Assembly (NCBI GenBank): GCA_016784195.1
Contig: JADHVE010000003.1
Span: 1 to 37,871 of the forward strand
Source of the DNA: Candidatus Woesearchaeota archaeon
Lineage (GTDB): Archaea; Nanobdellota; Nanobdellia; Woesearchaeales; GW2011-AR4
Length of the DNA: 37,871 nt
Direction of reading: 5' to 3'
Both the position numbers and the translations under genes were made by a program. Shown piece by piece: positions 1 through 7,893 of the stretch. How positions within the stretch are numbered: the first letter of the stretch is position 1; each line of letters starts with the position of its first letter. Under the pieces are notes generated by a model, which worked only from the letters and a program-made list of their open reading frames with translations, did not search any database and had not been told where the DNA came from.

Positions 1-777
1 AGATTCACAGAACAAAATAATTTAGTTGCAACCTACCTCTTTAATGGAGATACAATGTTCACATCAGCTCCTACTACATCTATATTTGGTGACAGCGCAT
101 TTCCAGGAAGATATATCCATCCTCTGACATATGGAATTCCTATTTTTGAAGTTGAACAACTAACTGGAAGAAACGGAATATCATTCAACTGGTTAGGAGA
201 CCCAACACTTAGAATGCGGTACGACAACAATAATAACAACAATAATATTGATAATGCAGCTATCTGTCTGGGTAGTACTGAAATTAATTTTGGAAATATT
301 GAGATAAGTAATGATGAGCTTGTAAAAGAGACTATCAAGATTTACAATAAGGGTAATACTCAATTGGAATTTGGAGCATATATTTTGTTATCCGAAGGTC
401 ATCAATATTCATTTGCTGAAGACTTAGAACAACCTCTAATGAGAATAAATCCTGGAAAATTTATGGAATTGTCGATAGAAATATCAGTGTTGAAAATGTT
501 CGATGAACGCACTAGTTCTGAATATGTTTCTGAAAATGGAAAAAAACCAGGAAACTTTCAGGGAGAACTAGTTCTCATCTCAAATGACTTTAATTATAAT
601 TTAGTCAAAGTACCATTTAAAGGAAGAGTTTTAAAAGTGAATTATATTGAAGATGAAAAGCCTTTGCAAACAGAGATTTTATCATGTGCCAGCAATGAAG
701 ATTGTATACAGAAATGTAGAGTTAAGGGGTTTGACAGTGGGTTATGCATTGGAGATTCCGACTGTATATGCAGCTAA
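1..777 (+). CDS. C-terminal part of a secreted C25 (gingipain)-like peptidase with Ig-like domain and six-Cys tail (5' partial)
   Basis: The frame is open from base 1, so the start lies outside the window; the first internal ATG is at 55. The sequence GISFNWLGDPTLRMR (bases about 172-216) resembles the end of the C25/gingipain-like peptidase domain, which often closes in a 'GDPTL' motif. The catalytic Cys/His part would lie upstream and is not visible. An Asn-rich linker (about 223-250) follows. Next comes a beta-rich segment (about 262-645, 'INFGNIEISNDE...KIYNKGNTQLEF...ELVLISND') typical of ASPM-SPD2-Hydin-like Ig domains. The last 30 residues hold six cysteines spaced C-x5-C-x3-C-x9-C-x5-C-x-C. 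The disulfide-type cysteines and the domain types suggest a protein that acts outside the cell. The peptidase assignment is moderate; the Ig-like fold is an inference. Confidence 0.6.
   Translation, partial: RFTEQNNLVATYLFNGDTMFTSAPTTSIFGDSAFPGRYIHPLTYGIPIFEVEQLTGRNGISFNWLGDPTLRMRYDNNNNNNNIDNAAICLGSTEINFGNIEISNDELVKETIKIYNKGNTQLEFGAYILLSEGHQYSFAEDLEQPLMRINPGKFMELSIEISVLKMFDERTSSEYVSENGKKPGNFQGELVLISNDFNYNLVKVPFKGRVLKVNYIEDEKPLQTEILSCASNEDCIQKCRVKGFDSGLCIGDSDCICS
685..777 (+). other. CS-alpha-beta (defensin-like) six-cysteine module
   Basis: Counting from the ATG at 55, cysteines lie at residues 211, 217, 221, 231, 237 and 239. This gives C-x5-C-x3-C-x9-C-x5-C-x-C followed by the stop. That is the spacing of the cysteine-stabilised alpha/beta fold of invertebrate defensins, including the C-x3-C helix, the G-x-C 'gamma core' (GLC) and the terminal C-x-C. 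The fold is inferred from spacing only. Confidence 0.55.
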
Positions 778-899
778 ACAATATTTGTAAATCATACCTC
801 TCCATATTTTTGAAAATGAATATTCACTATAACTTCCCCATAAGAAGTATTGAATAGGATTTAATTATTTTTTAACAAGGGAGATCTAACAATAAAAAC

Positions 900-1394
900 C
901 TACCCCTTCCTAAAATCAAAGATAGAACTCAGCTTATGCTCTAGAACCTTGCCGTTCTCTGCATCAATTTTAACATTCAGTGTTTTAAACGCTTTTGTTA
1001 TAAAAGTCATATTCCATACATTCCCTAACTCCTCAAGATTCTGAAGTATTGCTATTACCTTATCAATCACTTCTTTCGAATACTTTTCTTTTTGAAACTC
1101 AGAAGCCTTATCCACAATCTCAGCAAAAGTCAACTTGACCTTATCAAGATCGACCTTATTAACTTTCATATCAGGCTTCTTAAAAATCTCCTCCAGGGGC
1201 ATTATCTCTATTTTCTCATTAACAACAAAAGTAGTTATCTGGTCATTCTTTTTGTTGTAATACCCTACTTGCCATTCATTCCCTACATCCAATTTACAAA
1301 AAGCATAAGAAAAATAATCATCCTTATTTTTCTCCCTCCATCCTTTAAATTCAGGGCTTGCCTCTAACCTGCTTAAAGTTTCTTTTATCTCCAT
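900..1394 (-). CDS. Conserved hypothetical protein, PepSY-like C-terminus
   Basis: A 164-residue soluble protein starting at MEIKET. The frame could extend upstream to 1445, but ATG 1394 lies 26 nt from the centre of the TATA box at 1417-1425, so a leaderless start there is preferred. I do not recognise a named family with certainty. The N-terminal half has an aromatic stretch 'WQVGYYNKKNDQITTFVV'. The C-terminus 'TFITKAFKTLNVKIDAENGKVL' resembles the last strand and turn of PepSY-like domains (DA.TGKVL). No signal peptide or membrane segment is visible. It is divergent from taw1 and shares its promoter. Confidence 0.6.
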   Translation of the reverse strand: MEIKETLSRLEASPEFKGWREKNKDDYFSYAFCKLDVGNEWQVGYYNKKNDQITTFVVNEKIEIMPLEEIFKKPDMKVNKVDLDKVKLTFAEIVDKASEFQKEKYSKEVIDKVIAILQNLEELGNVWNMTFITKAFKTLNVKIDAENGKVLEHKLSSIFDFRKG

Positions 1395-1446
1395 AACATT
1401 TGTTTTTAGATTAATATTTATATATCTTTGTCTTTTACTGATCATT
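1395..1446. promoter_or_regulatory. Shared bidirectional TATA promoter
   Basis: TTTATATAT at 1417-1425 is nearly palindromic. Its centre lies 26 nt from the ATG of each flanking divergent gene (1394 on minus, 1447 on plus), the normal archaeal TATA-to-TSS distance. This implies two leaderless mRNAs from one TATA. The spacer is 52 nt, the same as at 3068-3119. Confidence 0.6.
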
Positions 1447-2385
1447 ATGGTGTCAGAATTAAAGAAAAAGGATTTGGAAAAACAAGGCTATAGGCTAATT
1501 GGCAACCATTCAGCAATTAAAATATGCTTATGGGCAAAAAAATCCATAAGAAATGAAGATGTGTGCTATAAAAACACATTTTATGGAATAAATTCAAATA
1601 GATGTGTGCAAATGACTCCAAGTTTATTTTTTTGCAATCATAGATGTTTTCATTGCTGGAGAGATATTGAATTTACCTTGCCAAACTGGGAGGGCCCAGT
1701 TGATAAACCTAAAGACATTATTGATGGCTGCATTTCAGCCCATGTCGAATATTTACAGGGGTTTGGAGGAAATCCAAAAACAAGCAGAAAAAAATATTTA
1801 CAAGCCCTAAAGCCAAAGCATTTTGCTATCTCTTTGAGCGGAGAGCCAACATTCTATCCAAAACTCCCGGAATTGATAAAAGAATTAAAAAAAAGAAAAA
1901 TAAGTTCTTTTTTAGTAACTAATGGAACCCACCCTGATATGCTTAAAAAATTAATAAAAACTCAGCCAACTCAATTATACTTAACATTACCTGCTCCTGA
2001 TGAACAAATCTATAAAAAAGCCTGCAATCCTTTAATCAAAGACAGCTGGGAAAAAATACAGCAGTCATTGAGGCTATTAAATAAATTCAAAAGAAGCACT
2101 ATAAGATTAACTTTAGTAAAAAATATCAATATGCTCAAGCCGGAAAAATACGCGGAGTTAATTGAAAAAGCAGAGCCAAAATTTGTAGAAGCCAAAGCAT
2201 ACGTGTGGGTAGGCCACTCAAAACATCGTTTAGGAATTGAAAATATGCCCTTATACCCTGAAATGGTAAATTTTTCTAAAAAAATAGAAAAAAACTCTAC
2301 ATATAAGATTATTGACAAAAAAAAAGAAAGTAGGGTAGTTTTATTGATGAAAAAAGACTTCAAGGGAAGGGTTATGAAATTTTAA
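1447..2385 (+). CDS. taw1: tRNA 4-demethylwyosine synthase (TYW1/Taw1), radical SAM
   Basis: This enzyme makes the tricyclic imidazopurine of 4-demethylwyosine at G37 of tRNA-Phe from N1-methylguanosine and pyruvate. The 312 residues match the archaeal length. The radical-SAM cluster motif is C63-x3-C67-x2-C70 within FFCNHRCFHCW. Cys27, Cys40 and Cys53 match the three ligands of the second Fe-S cluster known in the archaeal enzyme. The motif SLSGEPTFYPKLPELI (about residues 135-150) is typical of the family. The start is a leaderless ATG one TATA distance from the promoter at 1417. A T-rich stretch follows the stop (about 2388-2399) and may terminate transcription. Confidence 0.95.
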   Translation: MVSELKKKDLEKQGYRLIGNHSAIKICLWAKKSIRNEDVCYKNTFYGINSNRCVQMTPSLFFCNHRCFHCWRDIEFTLPNWEGPVDKPKDIIDGCISAHVEYLQGFGGNPKTSRKKYLQALKPKHFAISLSGEPTFYPKLPELIKELKKRKISSFLVTNGTHPDMLKKLIKTQPTQLYLTLPAPDEQIYKKACNPLIKDSWEKIQQSLRLLNKFKRSTIRLTLVKNINMLKPEKYAELIEKAEPKFVEAKAYVWVGHSKHRLGIENMPLYPEMVNFSKKIEKNSTYKIIDKKKESRVVLLMKKDFKGRVMKF

Positions 2386-2464
2386 AATTATTTTTTTATC
2401 ATTTAATCTTGGTCATTAAGCGCTATTATCCTTTTACAATCATCTGGATATTTTTTATTGATAC

Positions 2465-3067
2465 CTAAATATTAATCATCTTTCCATAAGGTCCGGGATT
2501 AATTGCTTTTGTCTTCTTTATCTTATCCTCTTTGCCGTAATTCTCATGTATATGCCCGCATATCAACAAATCAACCTCGTTTTTCTCTACGAACTCTCTT
2601 ATAGTCTTATTTCCGCAATAATCCTTGCCTAATCTATCAAGTTTAGTCTTATAAGGCGGAGCATGCGTAACAAGAATTATTTTTTTACCTTCGTTTTTCT
2701 TTATTAAATCTTTAAATTTCTTAGATATTTTCTTTAAGCCTGGCTCTGTCAATGAAAAGCCTCCTCCGCCATAGCCTAAAAACAGATAATTGCCTAAAAT
2801 ATAAGATTTTTTATGCAAAAAAACAGTATTCTTTAATTTAGAGCATATCTTTTTCATTGTAGTTTGGGTTTCATGATTTCCATGTATAACTAAAAAAGGA
2901 ATTTTAAGCTTATCAAATTCTTTCAATAAATAACTCAGACCCTGCTCAAATATGCTTAAGTCCCCAGCGCATACAATAACATCAGGTTTCTGCTTCTTTA
3001 TTTTCTTTTTCAGCCTTTTGAATGTCTTAAGCAATGCATGCATATCCACAAACGCTAATATTTTCAT
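2465..3067 (-). CDS. Calcineurin-like metallophosphoesterase
   Basis: A 200-residue single-domain phosphoesterase. Motifs in order: FVDMHA (the D-x-H pair, D8 and H10), CAGDLS (GD), IHGNHET (GNHE), LVTHAPP and ICGHIHENYG (GHxH). These form the complete dinuclear metal site. The size and the 'INPGPYGKMINI' end fit the small phosphodiesterase-like group (YfcE/MJ0936 type). The substrate cannot be told; cyclic or nucleotide phosphodiesters are possible. It is divergent from the DAC-like gene at 3120 and shares its TATA. A link to that gene, such as nucleotide second-messenger turnover, is only suggested by position. Confidence 0.85.
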   Translation of the reverse strand: MKILAFVDMHALLKTFKRLKKKIKKQKPDVIVCAGDLSIFEQGLSYLLKEFDKLKIPFLVIHGNHETQTTMKKICSKLKNTVFLHKKSYILGNYLFLGYGGGGFSLTEPGLKKISKKFKDLIKKNEGKKIILVTHAPPYKTKLDRLGKDYCGNKTIREFVEKNEVDLLICGHIHENYGKEDKIKKTKAINPGPYGKMINI

Positions 3068-3119
3068 TCTTTAGTTTTTATTTCCAGTTATATTTAAATT
3101 TATGTGTAACCATTCTTAA
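3068..3119. promoter_or_regulatory. Shared bidirectional TATA promoter
   Basis: An AT-only block at 3089-3102 (TATATTTAAATTTA) is centred near 3094, 26-27 nt from both start codons (3067 on minus, 3120 on plus). Two leaderless transcripts from one symmetric TATA are implied. The 52-nt spacer is identical in length to that at 1395-1446. Confidence 0.55.
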
Positions 3120-3860
3120 ATGGTAAATAAAGGAAAAGCTTATAAAAAACTAAAAAATCTAAATTGTAGGTTATTGAAAATGGGCAAAAAAATTAAAATT
3201 ATTGGAACTGAACGCAGTTTATACGATGAACTTATTGATGGAAATCTAAGTAGACAAAGGATGGCGAGATATTATGTTAAGCCTACCAAAAGAGCTTTAA
3301 AAAGTTTCATAAGATTATCTAATCAATTATCAGGTGATTCTGCTCCACATGGGGCACTTTTAATGTTGGGTTTTGTATCGGGCAGTTCGTCAGGTTATAA
3401 AGAAATAGATGAATGTTTTATTTATGGCATACAAAAAGACACATCACAAAATCTAAGCTTGACTGATGATTTTGATAAAACACTTGATACGATCATTAAA
3501 AGGACTCTTTCAGAAGAAGATCATGATGGTGCTTTCTTATTCAGTCCTGATGGCATCTTAAAACATAGTGGAGCAGAATTTGCCCCTAATAAGAAACAAG
3601 TTTACCAAGCCCATGGATTTTCTACTTATTATTCCTTTAAAGATGCAGCAGGTATAAAAGGAGCAACACGGATGAGTTCAGCTGTTATACAATCTTTATT
3701 GTTTGTTAATTCTCTAATAGCATCAATAAGTGAATCAGGAGATCCTTCCAAAATAGTTTTTGCTCATAATGGGAGACTCGTTCCAATTAATCAATACGAT
3801 GTTAAACAATACTACAATAATCCTCCAGCACAACCTTATCAATGTTCTCAACATCCCTGA
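3120..3860 (+). CDS. DisA_N/DAC-like (diadenylate cyclase-like) domain protein with altered RHR motif
   Basis: 246 residues. A helical N-terminus (1-70) precedes a domain with the order of motifs seen in diadenylate cyclases. 'PHGALLMLGFVSG' (about 76-88) corresponds to the 'G-G-T-L-F-V-x-G' strand. 'DHDGAFLFSPDGILKHSGAE' (134-153) carries the DGA motif (136-138). 'GATRMSSAVIQS' (181-192) stands where the family has GTRHxSA. 'SKIVFAHNGRLVPI' (210-223) corresponds to the VVSE-x-G-x-I strand. If active it would make c-di-AMP from two ATP. DGA is intact, but RHR/RHx reads RMS, so activity is uncertain and a nucleotide-sensing role is possible. No membrane segment. The last 59 bases overlap the convergent vWA gene. 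Confidence 0.6.
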   Translation: MVNKGKAYKKLKNLNCRLLKMGKKIKIIGTERSLYDELIDGNLSRQRMARYYVKPTKRALKSFIRLSNQLSGDSAPHGALLMLGFVSGSSSGYKEIDECFIYGIQKDTSQNLSLTDDFDKTLDTIIKRTLSEEDHDGAFLFSPDGILKHSGAEFAPNKKQVYQAHGFSTYYSFKDAAGIKGATRMSSAVIQSLLFVNSLIASISESGDPSKIVFAHNGRLVPINQYDVKQYYNNPPAQPYQCSQHP

Positions 3861-4992
3861 TAACATATAATCTGCCTTTTCCAATCTCAACAATTTTCTT
3901 GGCTAACTTCTTTCCTTTTTCATCTAAATTGATTCCAATAAAAGAAATAGTAATACCGTTATTCCTGGCAACAGAAGCCTCCTGTAGTGTCTCCTTTTCA
4001 GGCTCTTTGCCTATTGTGGGCAAAGCATCGCTTATCAAAATAAGATGTTTAGTTATATTCCCTGAAGGGAATAATTCTATTGCTTTCCTTAACATACAAA
4101 CAAGATCTGTCTGCCTGGAAGCCTTGATTTTTGTTATACTCTTCAATAAAAAAGCAAAATCAGTAGTCGGCTCAACAACCTCTTTTACCTCAGTGCCAAA
4201 AACTATCAACCCCACCTTGTCCTTTTCTTCAATCGCCTTATAAGCTAAGGCTATCCCAGCCTTTTTACAGGCGCTGATTTTCTTGCCTTTCATCGAGCCG
4301 GAAGCGTCCAGAGCATAAACAATACAGCACCGGCCTTTGCTTTTTCTTTCAAAAACTTTTAGGTCTTTTTCATCCAATTTTTTATGGTTTCTTCTTATAG
4401 CCAGTTTAACAGATTTTTTAATCGCAATATCTCTGTATCTGTCGCTTCTCTTAAAATTTTTTACATCCTCTTTTCCGCCGTAAATAGAATCCTTTTTATG
4501 TATTTTTCCACCTAAAATTCCCATGGGTTTTAGTTTATCTAATTCCTCAAAATAAGTTACTAAAGAAGCGAGTTCAATGCCTTTCTCATTTATTGAAGTA
4601 TCATTCCCGATTAATTTTTCTTCTTTCAGCTCTTCAATATTTTTCTCAATCCTCTCTTTTAGTTCTTTTTGAAACTCAGGAATATTGATGTTTTTTTTAA
4701 CATAATCCGGATTATAGCCTGAAATAAGCTTGATTAAAGAGCCCCCATAGATATGCCTTGCAACTGAAAAATTGTTTACTAACTGCTGGAATAATAAGTC
4801 CGGGGTAAAAGAATTTAAGCCTTGATTTATAGCATCATTTATTAGTTTCCCTTTTTCTATTGTTTTCTTGTCATTCTGCAGAACAGAATGCATTAATTTA
4901 TCCTCTATTTTCTGGAATGATGACTTTCCTGCTAGCTCTTCTATTTTTTCCAGATCCTTTATCTCAGTTTGCAGGCTGTCAAAGGCAACCAC
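3802..4992 (-). CDS. von Willebrand factor A (vWA) domain protein, MoxR partner
   Basis: 396 residues: a helical N-terminal half followed by a vWA domain (about 220-390). The MIDAS metal motif DASGS is at 229-233 in 'YALDASGSMKGK'; a threonine in 'ASRQTD' and an aspartate in 'ISDALPT' complete the usual site. It is soluble, with no signal or membrane segment. The start overlaps the end of the upstream MoxR gene by 14 nt, so the two are likely translated together. The family precedent is that MoxR AAA+ ATPases and vWA proteins act as a chaperone/remodelling pair, often for metal insertion or complex assembly. The 3' end overlaps the convergent DAC-like gene by 59 nt. Confidence 0.85.
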   Translation of the reverse strand: MVAFDSLQTEIKDLEKIEELAGKSSFQKIEDKLMHSVLQNDKKTIEKGKLINDAINQGLNSFTPDLLFQQLVNNFSVARHIYGGSLIKLISGYNPDYVKKNINIPEFQKELKERIEKNIEELKEEKLIGNDTSINEKGIELASLVTYFEELDKLKPMGILGGKIHKKDSIYGGKEDVKNFKRSDRYRDIAIKKSVKLAIRRNHKKLDEKDLKVFERKSKGRCCIVYALDASGSMKGKKISACKKAGIALAYKAIEEKDKVGLIVFGTEVKEVVEPTTDFAFLLKSITKIKASRQTDLVCMLRKAIELFPSGNITKHLILISDALPTIGKEPEKETLQEASVARNNGITISFIGINLDEKGKKLAKKIVEIGKGRLYVIRDVENIDKVVLEDYCSIV

Positions 4993-5902
4993 CTTTTTCT
5001 TCCCATTTTTCCCTAGTAACTTCTTTTTCGAACTTCTCTTTTACATAATCTTCAGCTGCCTGCAGATATTTTATAGATGGCTTTAGCCTTATCCTGTGGC
5101 TTAAGACAGAAACAACAGCCTCTTTTACATCATTAAAACTTACCTCTCTTTTCCCTTTCACCAGGCAATTTGCTTGCGCTCTTTCATAAAGCCCGATAGA
5201 AGCTCTAACACTGGGTTTTTTCTCTAAATTCTTATCCTCTCTCAATAGTCTTATAAAATAAACAATCAATGTTAATAATTTATCATTGATTTTAACCTCA
5301 TCAACTTTTTTCCCTTTTTTTAATACTATCTCTTTTTCTATATCTATATTTTCCGGATAATGCATGTATATCAAATCAAACCTGTCAAGCAAAACATCTG
5401 ATAATTTTTCAGTAGAGCTGTCTTCAGGGTTCATAGTTCCGATAAAAATCAAGTCAATGTCAAAATCAACGTCATACGAACCAATAGTGGCTTTTCCTTC
5501 CTCCAAAACCTGTAGTAGGGCATTCTGCAGCTTCTCAGGACACCTGTTTAATTCATCAAAGAATAGAATTCCCTTATCTGCCTTGAAGATTTTTCCTTTT
5601 GTAAAAGCATCTAGGCTCAAAGGACCATGTTTCATAGCCTTTATTGGATCAATATCTCCTAGTAAATCCTCAACAGTCAAGTCCGGGCTTCCTTGAACCC
5701 TTATGAATTTCTTTCCAGGAATCAGTTTTGCAATATTCTTTGCCAAAGTTGTTTTCCCAATACCTGGTGCTCCAACTATGATGATATGCCTGTTAGTCAA
5801 TAAAGCAGACTTTACGTCTTTCTTTACCATTTCTTGCCCTAAAATATCTGTAAAAGGGCATTTCTCTTTCAATAATACTTTTTTTAATTGTTCTGATAAC
5901 AT
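4979..5902 (-). CDS. MoxR/magnesium-chelatase-I-like AAA+ ATPase
   Basis: 307 residues. Walker A is GAPGIGKTT (about 44-52), Walker B is ILFFDELNRC (about 112-121), and 'TMNPEDSS' and 'LLDRFDLIYM' are the sensor and arginine-finger regions of the MoxR/ChlI class. A longer reading from GTG 5929 is possible. ATG 5902 is preferred because AGGTGG (5911-5916) lies 8 nt before it as a Shine-Dalgarno site. A TATA-like block ATTTATAAAAG (about 6013-6023, minus) would give a leadered mRNA. It is the first gene of a two-gene operon with the vWA protein. The client is unknown. Confidence 0.88.
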   Translation of the reverse strand: MLSEQLKKVLLKEKCPFTDILGQEMVKKDVKSALLTNRHIIIVGAPGIGKTTLAKNIAKLIPGKKFIRVQGSPDLTVEDLLGDIDPIKAMKHGPLSLDAFTKGKIFKADKGILFFDELNRCPEKLQNALLQVLEEGKATIGSYDVDFDIDLIFIGTMNPEDSSTEKLSDVLLDRFDLIYMHYPENIDIEKEIVLKKGKKVDEVKINDKLLTLIVYFIRLLREDKNLEKKPSVRASIGLYERAQANCLVKGKREVSFNDVKEAVVSVLSHRIRLKPSIKYLQAAEDYVKEKFEKEVTREKWEEKGGCL

Positions 5903-5910
5903 GTCAAAAA

Positions 5911-5916
5911 CCACCT
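5911..5916 (-). promoter_or_regulatory. Ribosome binding site deciding the MoxR start
   Basis: AGGTGG on the minus strand, 8 nt before ATG 5902. The alternative GTG 5929 has no comparable site. Confidence 0.55.
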
Positions 5917-6128
5917 GTTTTGAGCACACTTGAAAATCTCGGAGGGATACAGGAAGAATAGTTGCTGTATTTTAGATTTCCGATGTTTTGAACTAAATAG
6001 AATACTTTTGTCTTTTATAAATATTCGGGTTTTTATTAAGCGAGCGTGAATCCATTTTCAAAACTATAAAACTCTTTGTCAAATAACAAACATGGAAACA
6101 ACAGAAACAATCAACTTAAACTTCTTGA

Positions 6129-6758
6129 TCAAATCAGATACTTAATAACCAAAAACCCGCCGATGAATAAGATAAAAAAAAGGATTGTGAGTAAATTAAA
6201 GTATTTATCTATAAATTCCTTCATCTTAGGGCCAAAGAAATAAAGCAACGTTGCAACTAAAAAAAATCTTGCACTTCTTGAAACTGCAGAAGCAATAAAA
6301 AACATCCCAAAGCTAACACCAAAAAGTCCTGCGCTTATTGTGATGATCTTATAAGGTATGGGTGTAAATCCGGCTGTAAAAACAACCCAGAAATTGTATA
6401 GTTCGTACTTTGATTTGATAACCTCAAAAATATGGGGTGTAAAACCTGGTATGTATGAAAAGAAAAAGCCCTTTAGCACAATCCACAGCTTCCACCCTAT
6501 AAAATACCCTAAAATACCGCCTAAAATAGAGCCAATTGAGGAAATAAAGGCATAAAAAAATGATTTTTTTGGCTTAGAAACCGATAAAGCAATCTGCAAA
6601 ACATCAGGCGGAACTGGAAAAAATGATGATTCAGCAAATGCTAAGACAAACAACGCTGCAGACGAATGCTTCTTATGCGCCCATGACAAAACCCAGTCAT
6701 ACATCTTCCTTAAAAAGCCAAATGCATAAAGATGAATCCCTTTTATTTTATTAATCAT
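6129..6758 (-). CDS. YqaA/DedA-family (VTT/SNARE-associated) membrane protein
   Basis: 209 residues, with about four to five hydrophobic stretches and the re-entrant motif of the DedA superfamily in 'FAESSFFPVPPDVLQIALSV' (E-x-F-x-P-x-P). The stretch 'GSILGGILGYFIGWKLW' and the later 'FTPIPYKIITISAGLFGV' are typical of the YqaA branch. DedA-like proteins are proposed lipid scramblases or proton-linked transporters; which applies here cannot be told. It stands alone between the MoxR operon and the nucleotidyltransferase on the same strand. Confidence 0.88.
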   Translation of the reverse strand: MINKIKGIHLYAFGFLRKMYDWVLSWAHKKHSSAALFVLAFAESSFFPVPPDVLQIALSVSKPKKSFFYAFISSIGSILGGILGYFIGWKLWIVLKGFFFSYIPGFTPHIFEVIKSKYELYNFWVVFTAGFTPIPYKIITISAGLFGVSFGMFFIASAVSRSARFFLVATLLYFFGPKMKEFIDKYFNLLTILFFILFIGGFLVIKYLI

Positions 6759-6854
6759 TTTTTAATCTATTAATTTTAAACCACCGAATTCTACAACAGT
6801 GCACAGTTATTCTAATATTTTTAAGTTCTTTTCTTTGTATCTTTTTTTTTAAAT

Positions 6855-7892
6855 TTACTTAACATCTTCTTTAATCTCTCCTTTTATCTCCTTATTAGGC
6901 CATACTTTACATCCCGGGTTTATAATAACACCCTTAGCTATTACATTATCTCCTAAAATCCCTCCAAGTCTCTTAACAACAACTGCCTTTCCTTTAACCA
7001 TTGATTTCACATTCTCTTCAGAAAATATCTTTCCGCTAAAATAAACCCCCTGGCCTATAATGGAATCTTCAATTTCAGAGTTTTTCTCAATTGTAACATT
7101 ATCCATAATGATGGAATCCTTTACAGACCCATCAATAATGCAGCCATCACCTACAGAGCTGTTAACAATCTTTCCATCTGCTTTTGTTTTTTTCCCGATT
7201 TTATTTTTACCTTTTCTAAAATACTTATCCGCTTCCAGCAAATCCCACACGTATCCAATAGGAAACCATCCATCACTTTTGACGCAATAAATATCTTTTT
7301 CCCTAGCCAAATGCCCTATAGCATCAATTACTTCATACTCTTCTCTCTCTGATTTTTTTATTTTTTTAAGAAAACCAAAAATTTTCTTATCAAAAACATA
7401 CATCGCGCAATTTATCAGATCAGAAACAAACAACTGCGGCTTTTCAATAATCCCTATCACAATATTATTATTTTCTTTGACAACTCCAAACAGCTCAGGA
7501 TTCCTAACCTTCTTGACCAAAATTGAATTTTCATGCTTCAAGCAATTCTTAACATCCTGCTTAGAATGAATGTTGTCTCCCATCAATAAAATAAACCTGC
7601 CCTTAATGAATTTCTCAGCTAAAGACAATGCATGCCCTGTCCCCAATTGCTTTTTCTGCTCAACAAACATTACTTTGAACTTATATTTGTTTTTTATCTT
7701 GTCAACAAACTCTACAATCATTTCTTTTTTATACCCTACAACCAAAATAACTTCATCAACCAAGCCATTTAAAACATCAAAATTCCACTCAAGCAGGGTT
7801 CTATTCGCAGCCTTAAGCAAAGGCTTTGGCTTAGTGATTGTTAAAGGATATGTCCTTGTAGATCTGCCTCCTGCTAGAATTATAGCTTGCAT
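6855..7892 (-). CDS. Bifunctional-type sugar-1-phosphate nucleotidyltransferase (GlmU-like)
   Basis: 345 residues. The N-terminal Rossmann nucleotidyltransferase domain opens 'MQAIILAGGRSTRTYPLTIT' and continues 'KPKPLL', the GG..TR..PLT..KPKP signature. 'LMGDNIHS' carries the metal-binding aspartate. After about residue 235 there is a left-handed beta-helix of hexapeptide repeats ('VNSSVGDGCIIDGSVKDSII'). This is the architecture of archaeal GlmU and of related sugar-nucleotide synthases. The enzyme would activate a sugar phosphate with NTP. The repeat domain is shorter than in full bifunctional GlmU, so acetyltransferase activity is uncertain. It starts 1 nt after the cca stop codon, so the two form an operon. 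Confidence 0.85.
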   Translation of the reverse strand: MQAIILAGGRSTRTYPLTITKPKPLLKAANRTLLEWNFDVLNGLVDEVILVVGYKKEMIVEFVDKIKNKYKFKVMFVEQKKQLGTGHALSLAEKFIKGRFILLMGDNIHSKQDVKNCLKHENSILVKKVRNPELFGVVKENNNIVIGIIEKPQLFVSDLINCAMYVFDKKIFGFLKKIKKSEREEYEVIDAIGHLAREKDIYCVKSDGWFPIGYVWDLLEADKYFRKGKNKIGKKTKADGKIVNSSVGDGCIIDGSVKDSIIMDNVTIEKNSEIEDSIIGQGVYFSGKIFSEENVKSMVKGKAVVVKRLGGILGDNVIAKGVIINPGCKVWPNKEIKGEIKEDVK

Positions 7893-7893
7893 T

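Noticed and set aside
1092..1367. 91-codon frame on the plus strand inside the 900-1394 gene
   Set aside because: Hydrophobic antisense shadow of the minus-strand gene.
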